DNA of 64,000 nucleotides from Synaphobranchus kaupii (taxonomy: Eukaryota > Chordata > Actinopteri > Anguilliformes > Synaphobranchidae): positions 36,655,256 through 36,719,255 of the forward strand of contig CM056387.1 in NCBI GenBank assembly GCA_029718625.1, read 5' to 3'. The notes beneath the pieces are model-generated. The model was not told the DNA's origin. It made no database searches and saw nothing but the letters and a program-made list of their open reading frames with translations. The position numbers and the translations under genes are program-made. Positions 60,143 to 64,000 of the stretch are shown one piece after another (within the stretch, counting starts at the first letter, position 1; the number at the start of each line of letters is the position of its first letter).

Positions 60143-61300
60143 ATGGCTGAATTTTTGTATCCATTGGAAGAGGAAAAAGTGAGACTACATCGACAAGTGT
60201 TTCGGGACCGGGAAAACCCATTAGACCACCTGAGTGATGAAAAATTATTTAGCGAATACAGATTTGACCGTCAATCCATTTTTTGTATTACCGCAGATTT
60301 AGAAGACGACTTGAGCCATCAAACTCAACGTAATCATGCTCTACCTCCAGTTTTGCAGGTACTAATTGCACTCCGTTTTTTCGCAACGGGAAGCTTTCAG
60401 TCGGTGATTGGCGATGTATTTCGAGTGCACAAATCAACTGTGTGCCAAGTTGTGCACAAGGTGGCTGATGCGCTATGTCGCCGTTTGAATATGTTCGTCA
60501 AATTTCCATCAAGGCATGATCAGGGTGTAATTCAGGCGGAATTTTTTCGAATGGCTGGATTTCCACGTATTTGTGGAGTCATTGACGGGACACATGTCCG
60601 AATCCAAGCGCCCAGAATACACGAAGACCAATATGTAAATCGGAAGAATTTTCACTCAATTAATGTTCAGCTGGTGTGTGATCATCAATCAAAAATCACC
60701 AACATCGTCGCATCATGGCCCGGGAGCACACATGACTCGAGGATGCTCAGCAAAAGCAAGCTCGGAAGAGACTTTGAGTCCGGAAAACACAGTGGTGTCC
60801 TGCTTGGTGACAGTGGGTACCCCTGTCGTCCATGGCTTATGACACCATTCATAAATCCAGCCAACCCTGCCCAGGTAACCACTAATTTGTCCCCTTTTCA
60901 TTTTCCCCCTGGTGTTATCAGCCTACTGTTTATTTAGCCTACTGTTTATACTATTTTCGATGAAGTAGTAGACCTAAGCACTGTCTCAATTCACCAGGAA
61001 ACCTACAACAGCGCATTGACTCACACAAGGTCAATCGTTGAGAGGACAATCGGACAGCTGAAAAGGAGATTCCACAGCTTACATTCTGAACTGCGAGTGG
61101 AGCCACCGAGAGCCTGCAGAATCATCCTTGCCTGTGCTGTACTCTTCAACCGATCAAAAACATTTAATTTTGATGAAGACGAGCAAGCGGACGGGAATGC
61201 CGACCGTGGATTTGTCGATGAGCAAGCGCAAGTTGCGCAACAGCAAGGAGATGGAAATGCAGTCCGGGATGCAATTGTTAATGCATTCTTTTCACAGTGA
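60143..61300 (+). CDS. Harbinger transposase (DDE nuclease, HARBI1-like), two exons, 344 aa
   Basis: This is the nuclease that cuts and rejoins the element's ends. Exon 1 is 60143-60874 (244 codons) and exon 2 is 60998-61300. A 123-bp intron (60875-60997) starts GTAACC and ends TTCACCAG, and joining is in phase 0. Without splicing the frame ends at 60937 and lacks the third catalytic residue. D148 (GVIDGTHV), D223 (LLGDSGYPC) and E259 (SIVERTIG, exon 2) give a DD35E spacing. A helix-turn-helix-like stretch (GSFQSVIGDVFRVHKSTVCQVV) precedes the core. Full length equals the usual ~350 aa of HARBI1-type proteins. The ATG follows a TATA box. No disabling change is seen. The C-terminus is acidic and glutamine-rich. 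Confidence 0.92.
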
Positions 61301-61558
61301 TAGCCGACTGTAACTAGGCTACAGTTCAGTGTAGGCCTATGTGTTAATTCAAGTGACCATTTCATGTAGGTTATTTTATTATTATTATTATTATTATTAG
61401 CTAGCCTATTAAAAAAATCACATACTTCCACGAACTCAAATACATTTTTTATTGTCAATTTTGTTTATGTACAGTATAGGTCTACATTTAGGCTAATTTG
61501 ACTATGATAGTAGCTACATTTGATTGTATAGGCGATTGTCATTTGATTATTAAATTAT
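61301..61558. other. Convergent 3' region between the two Harbinger genes
   Basis: Contains a (TTA)n microsatellite at about 61374-61398 and ATTAAA at about 61407, a possible transposase poly(A) signal. The minus gene's AATAAA overlaps its stop codon near 61557-61562. Confidence 0.55.
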
Positions 61559-62621
61559 TTATTTTTCTTGAGGAGTGGTGATGCTTAATTTTCCTTCATT
61601 TTGTAGTGAATATAATTTGTTATGTAACACAATGTTATACAACTGCTGGTTCTCCAGTTCTTTCTTCAGTTTCTCCATTTCAAGTTTCAGCTTTTCTTTC
61701 TGAAGCTGAAGAACTTTTTGTAGTTCGACAACCTCCTCCCTGACAGTGAAAGTAGCGGCAGGCCTGCTTGTCCTCCTAGAATAGATGGCACTGATTAATC
61801 TAAAAAGCTCCATAATAACTTTGTCTAATGTGTCCTCTTGATTTAAAATGTAACGTATGCTATCATTACTTTGTTGTGGTCAGTCGTAAATTCTCGCAAG
61901 GCTCATCTATCCCTGGCGAAGCCTCACTGTAGGAAGCTTCCCTAATCAGGCAGAAACGAAAGCAGCCAAGTTCACAAAACAGCAGAATTAACTTGGATTA
62001 TTAAATTAAAGTTAAATATTAACACTATAACGACTATCACATTTATACGGCCCTATCTCCTCACCAAGAGTCACACTCTTTCTCCGGCAGTACCTCGGCC
62101 TCGCTCTCTAATCCACCGAGGATCCCGGTCAAAACGGGAGAATCCGCCCCCAATATGTCCCTCACCAGTTTTGTCGTGTCCGACAATTCTGGTGGGGGCG
62201 GCCCCCCTCCTGAACAAAATAAAATGTAACAGTTTGCTTACAAAGTAACAGCCGCGTAACCTAACTTATTCGCTGGTTATCGTGATGGTGGACTAGTCTC
62301 AACATTTTTTTCCCTGCACAAGCTACAGCCTATAAACCTAGCTATCTCACCTGTTCTACCGGACTCCCTCTTGTGCATACTCATTTCTTTTTTTGCCATA
62401 ACCGACACATTTTCATATTTTTTAATAATTTCGCTCGTTGTCCTCTTTACTGCTAGGTTTCCTGCGTTAACCTTGTTCGTAATTTCCTCCCACATTTTCT
62501 GCTTTTTTGCTGATGTTACGGTTGGATTGAATTTACTCAAAATATTTTTTCTTTTTTCATATTCTTCCAGTAGAACTAGTTTTTCCTCCTCTGTCCAATT
62601 TGGCTTTCTTTTAGTATCCAT
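61559..62621 (-). CDS. Harbinger Myb/SANT-like accessory protein, three exons (predicted), 241 aa
   Basis: Harbinger elements carry a second gene whose Myb-like product binds transposon DNA and aids transposase nuclear entry. Exon 1 (62621-62351) encodes a Myb/SANT-like domain: NWTEEEKLVLLEEYEKRK near residues 8-25, KMWEEITNKVN near 43-53, and KRTTSEIIKKYEN. It ends at a consensus donor (ACAG|GTGAG). Exon 2 (62209-62065) follows a TTTTGTTCAG acceptor, reads GPPPPELSDTTKLVRDIL and ends at TTG|GTGAGG. Exon 3 ends at 61559 and encodes a charged coiled coil (VVELQKVLQLQKEKLKLEME). The exon 3 start is least certain. An acceptor ending at 61869 keeps the frame and gives 726 nt in total; the next AG, ending at 61852, also keeps phase. 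Without splicing exon 1 reads through to a stop at 62277. Confidence 0.78.
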
Positions 62622-62863
62622 TATTAGTGATAGTTGTGTAAGAGTAACGTTAGCTATAGTTTTTCTGTTACGAAAACGTTACTAGTACAAACCGTTACCA
62701 TGGTTACAATAGAATCTTACAACCGTAAATCTGTTTTAATGCAGAAAATCCCATACCGTTTTCCCTTACCTAAGTAAAACAGTTGAGGGAGTATATGCAA
62801 CACCCTTAGGTAATTCCCTTAGGTAAGGGAAAATCATCCCTTAAGTGAATCCCTTAAGGGTAA

Positions 62864-62891
62864 AACTTAAGGTGTTTTGTGCAACCGGGCA
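62864..62891 (-). repeat. Harbinger right terminal inverted repeat
   Basis: Perfect inverted partner of 59871-59898, followed by the CTG target duplication. Confidence 0.93.
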
Positions 62892-62981
62892 CTGAAGACA
62901 ACATAGTAGCATTGGGCTGAGGACAACAATCAAACAGGGCTATTTAGCAGGCAATAAAGAAAGGATGGCCTGAAGACACCA
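62892..62981 (+). repeat. Degenerate 51-bp satellite units (right of Harbinger)
   Basis: Begins with the CTG duplication and 'aagacaacatagtag', the continuation of the unit interrupted at 59870. It then has another 'attgggctgaggacaacaa' copy. Confidence 0.8.
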
Positions 62982-62983
62982 TA

Positions 62984-63152
62984 CAGTGAGCTCCATAATT
63001 CATTGGACAGTGACACATTTTTTGTTATTTTGGTTCTGTACTCTAGCACTGAGTTTGAAAGGATAAAATAACAATGTTGAAGTGGAGAACGTCAGCTTTA
63101 GGGTATTTTCATCCATACCGGACGCACCGTTTAGAAATAATAGAACCTTTTG
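62984..63152 (+). mobile_element. Fragment of a dispersed DNA-transposon-like repeat
   Basis: The sequence starts CAGTGAGCTCC directly after TA and continues 'ggacagtgacacattttttg', then 'gggtattttcatccatacc' and 'ttttgtacatagtcc'. This resembles, from memory, one end of a short Tc1/mariner-type element common between fish genes. The far end is absent: it stops where the 51-bp satellite resumes. No coding capacity. Confidence 0.5.
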
Positions 63153-64000
63153 TACATAGTCCAATTTATTTATGTTAGGCTGAGGACAACTAAGAGGTTA
63201 GATGCCCAAGGACAATTTCATTATGTTGGGCTGACAACAACGAAGAGGTTAGATGCCTGGAAACAATTTAATTATGTTGGGCTGAGGACAACTAAGAGGT
63301 TAGATGCCCAAGGACAATTTCATTATGTTGGGCTGACAACAACGAAGAGGTTAGATGCCTGGAAACAATTTAATTATGTTGGGCTGAGGACAACTAAGAG
63401 ATTAGATGCCTAAGGACAATTTAATTATGTTGGACTGAGGACAAGTAAGAGATTAGATGCCTAAGGACAATTTAATTATGTTGGGCTGAGGACAACTAAG
63501 AGATTAGATGCCTAAGGACAATTTAATTATGTTGGTCTGAGGACAAGTAAGAGAATAGATGCCTAAGGACAATTTAATTATGTAGGGCTGAGGACAACTA
63601 CGAGATTAGATGCCTAAATACAATTTTATTATGTTGGGCTGAGGACAAGTAAGAGATTAGATGCTTAAATACAATTTAATTATGTTGGGCTGAGGACAAC
63701 TAAGAGATTAGATGCCTAAGGACAATTTAATTATGTTGGGCTGAGGACAACTAAGAGGTTAGATGCCTAAGGACAATTTAATTATGTTGGGCTGAGGACA
63801 ACTAAGAGATTAGATGCCTAAGGACAATTTATTTATGTTAGGCTGAGGACAACTCAGAGATTAGATGCCTAAGGACAATTTAATTATGTTGGGCTGAGGA
63901 CAACTAAGAGATTAGATGCCTAAGGACAATTTAATTATGTTGGTCTGAGGACAAGTAAGAGATTAGATGCCTAAGGACAATTTAATTATGTAGGGCTGAG
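63151..64000 (+). repeat. 51-bp satellite array, forward orientation
   Basis: About 16-17 tandem units of 'gggctgaggacaactaagag', 'attagatgcctaaggacaat' and 'ttaattatgtt', running off the window. The spacing is exactly 51 bp, for example from 63687 to 63738. The first part (63180-63390) is a 102-bp dimer repeated twice, with alternating 'gatgcccaaggacaatttcatt' and 'gatgcctggaaacaatttaatt' types. Because 51 is a multiple of three, reading frames pass through several units, giving a 17-residue repeat without coding meaning. Confidence 0.95.

Larger units (their letters stand above)
59871..62891. mobile_element. Complete PIF/Harbinger DNA transposon with two genes
   Basis: A 3021-bp element with perfect 28-bp terminal inverted repeats beginning TGCCCGGTTGCACAAAACAC (59871-59898 and 62864-62891). 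It is flanked by CTG on both sides (59868-59870 and 62892-62894), a 3-bp duplication as is usual for this superfamily. It holds a transposase gene on the plus strand and a convergent Myb-like gene on the minus strand, the two-gene layout of Harbinger elements. It inserted in a 51-bp satellite unit. Confidence 0.93.

Noticed and set aside
63150..63413. An 87-residue frame with a 17-residue repeat
   Set aside because: The 51-bp satellite period is a multiple of three, so an open frame passes through. Neighbouring units contain stops.

Overview
The window looks like nuclear DNA of a ray-finned (teleost) fish. The evidence is very dense CA/TG and CT/GA microsatellites, tRNA-derived SINE-like remnants, a Tc1-type DD34E transposon, a sushi-type chromodomain Ty3/gypsy retrotransposon and a two-gene PIF/Harbinger transposon. 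I recognise no ordinary host protein-coding gene. One possible terminal exon lies near 59.1-59.4 kb.

Layout. (1) 1-10655 is intergenic sequence with microsatellites, several minisatellites (4.1, 4.6-4.9, 7.6, 7.8-8.1 kb) and two SINE-like remnants. (2) 10656-11155 is a 500-base assembly gap that abuts the next region. (3) 11156-58759 is a tandem satellite of about 50 monomers. The basic monomer (type A) is 741 bp. A second type (B) carries a GC-rich palindrome of up to 60 bp and runs to 792 bp. The array is interrupted by two copies of one Tc1 element (16950-18480 and 29118-30649) and by a complete, very young LTR retrotransposon (44165-51260). (4) 58758-64000 is a second satellite with a 51-bp unit. 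It appears first in reverse orientation (58758-58870), then forward (from about 59641 to the end). It is split by a ~0.77 kb single-copy stretch, by a structurally intact Harbinger element (59871-62891) and by a fragment of another DNA-transposon-like repeat (62984-63152).

Most informative points. The B-type palindrome occurs at 18 sites as a graded series (60, 57, 56, 55, 52, 49, 43 and 42 bp). Most losses are centred on its symmetry axis, and one copy is flipped. The two Tc1 copies come from one insertion duplicated with its surrounding block, not from two insertions. The copy-2 frameshift starts a ~6 kb interval rich in private homopolymer indels, so it may be a sequencing error. The LTR element carries everything expected for self-primed reverse transcription: a TATA box 31 bp upstream of an 11-nt sequence exactly complementary to the 11 nt one base after the 5' LTR, plus a C-CCA-AAA frameshift site between gag and pol. 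The Harbinger element has perfect 28-bp ends, a CTG target duplication, a DD35E transposase interrupted by one short intron, and a convergent three-exon Myb-like gene.

How the parts relate: the satellites are the substrate. Unequal exchange and block duplication built the array and copied the Tc1 insertion. The LTR element and Harbinger then inserted into repeat units, each leaving a readable pre-insertion site.
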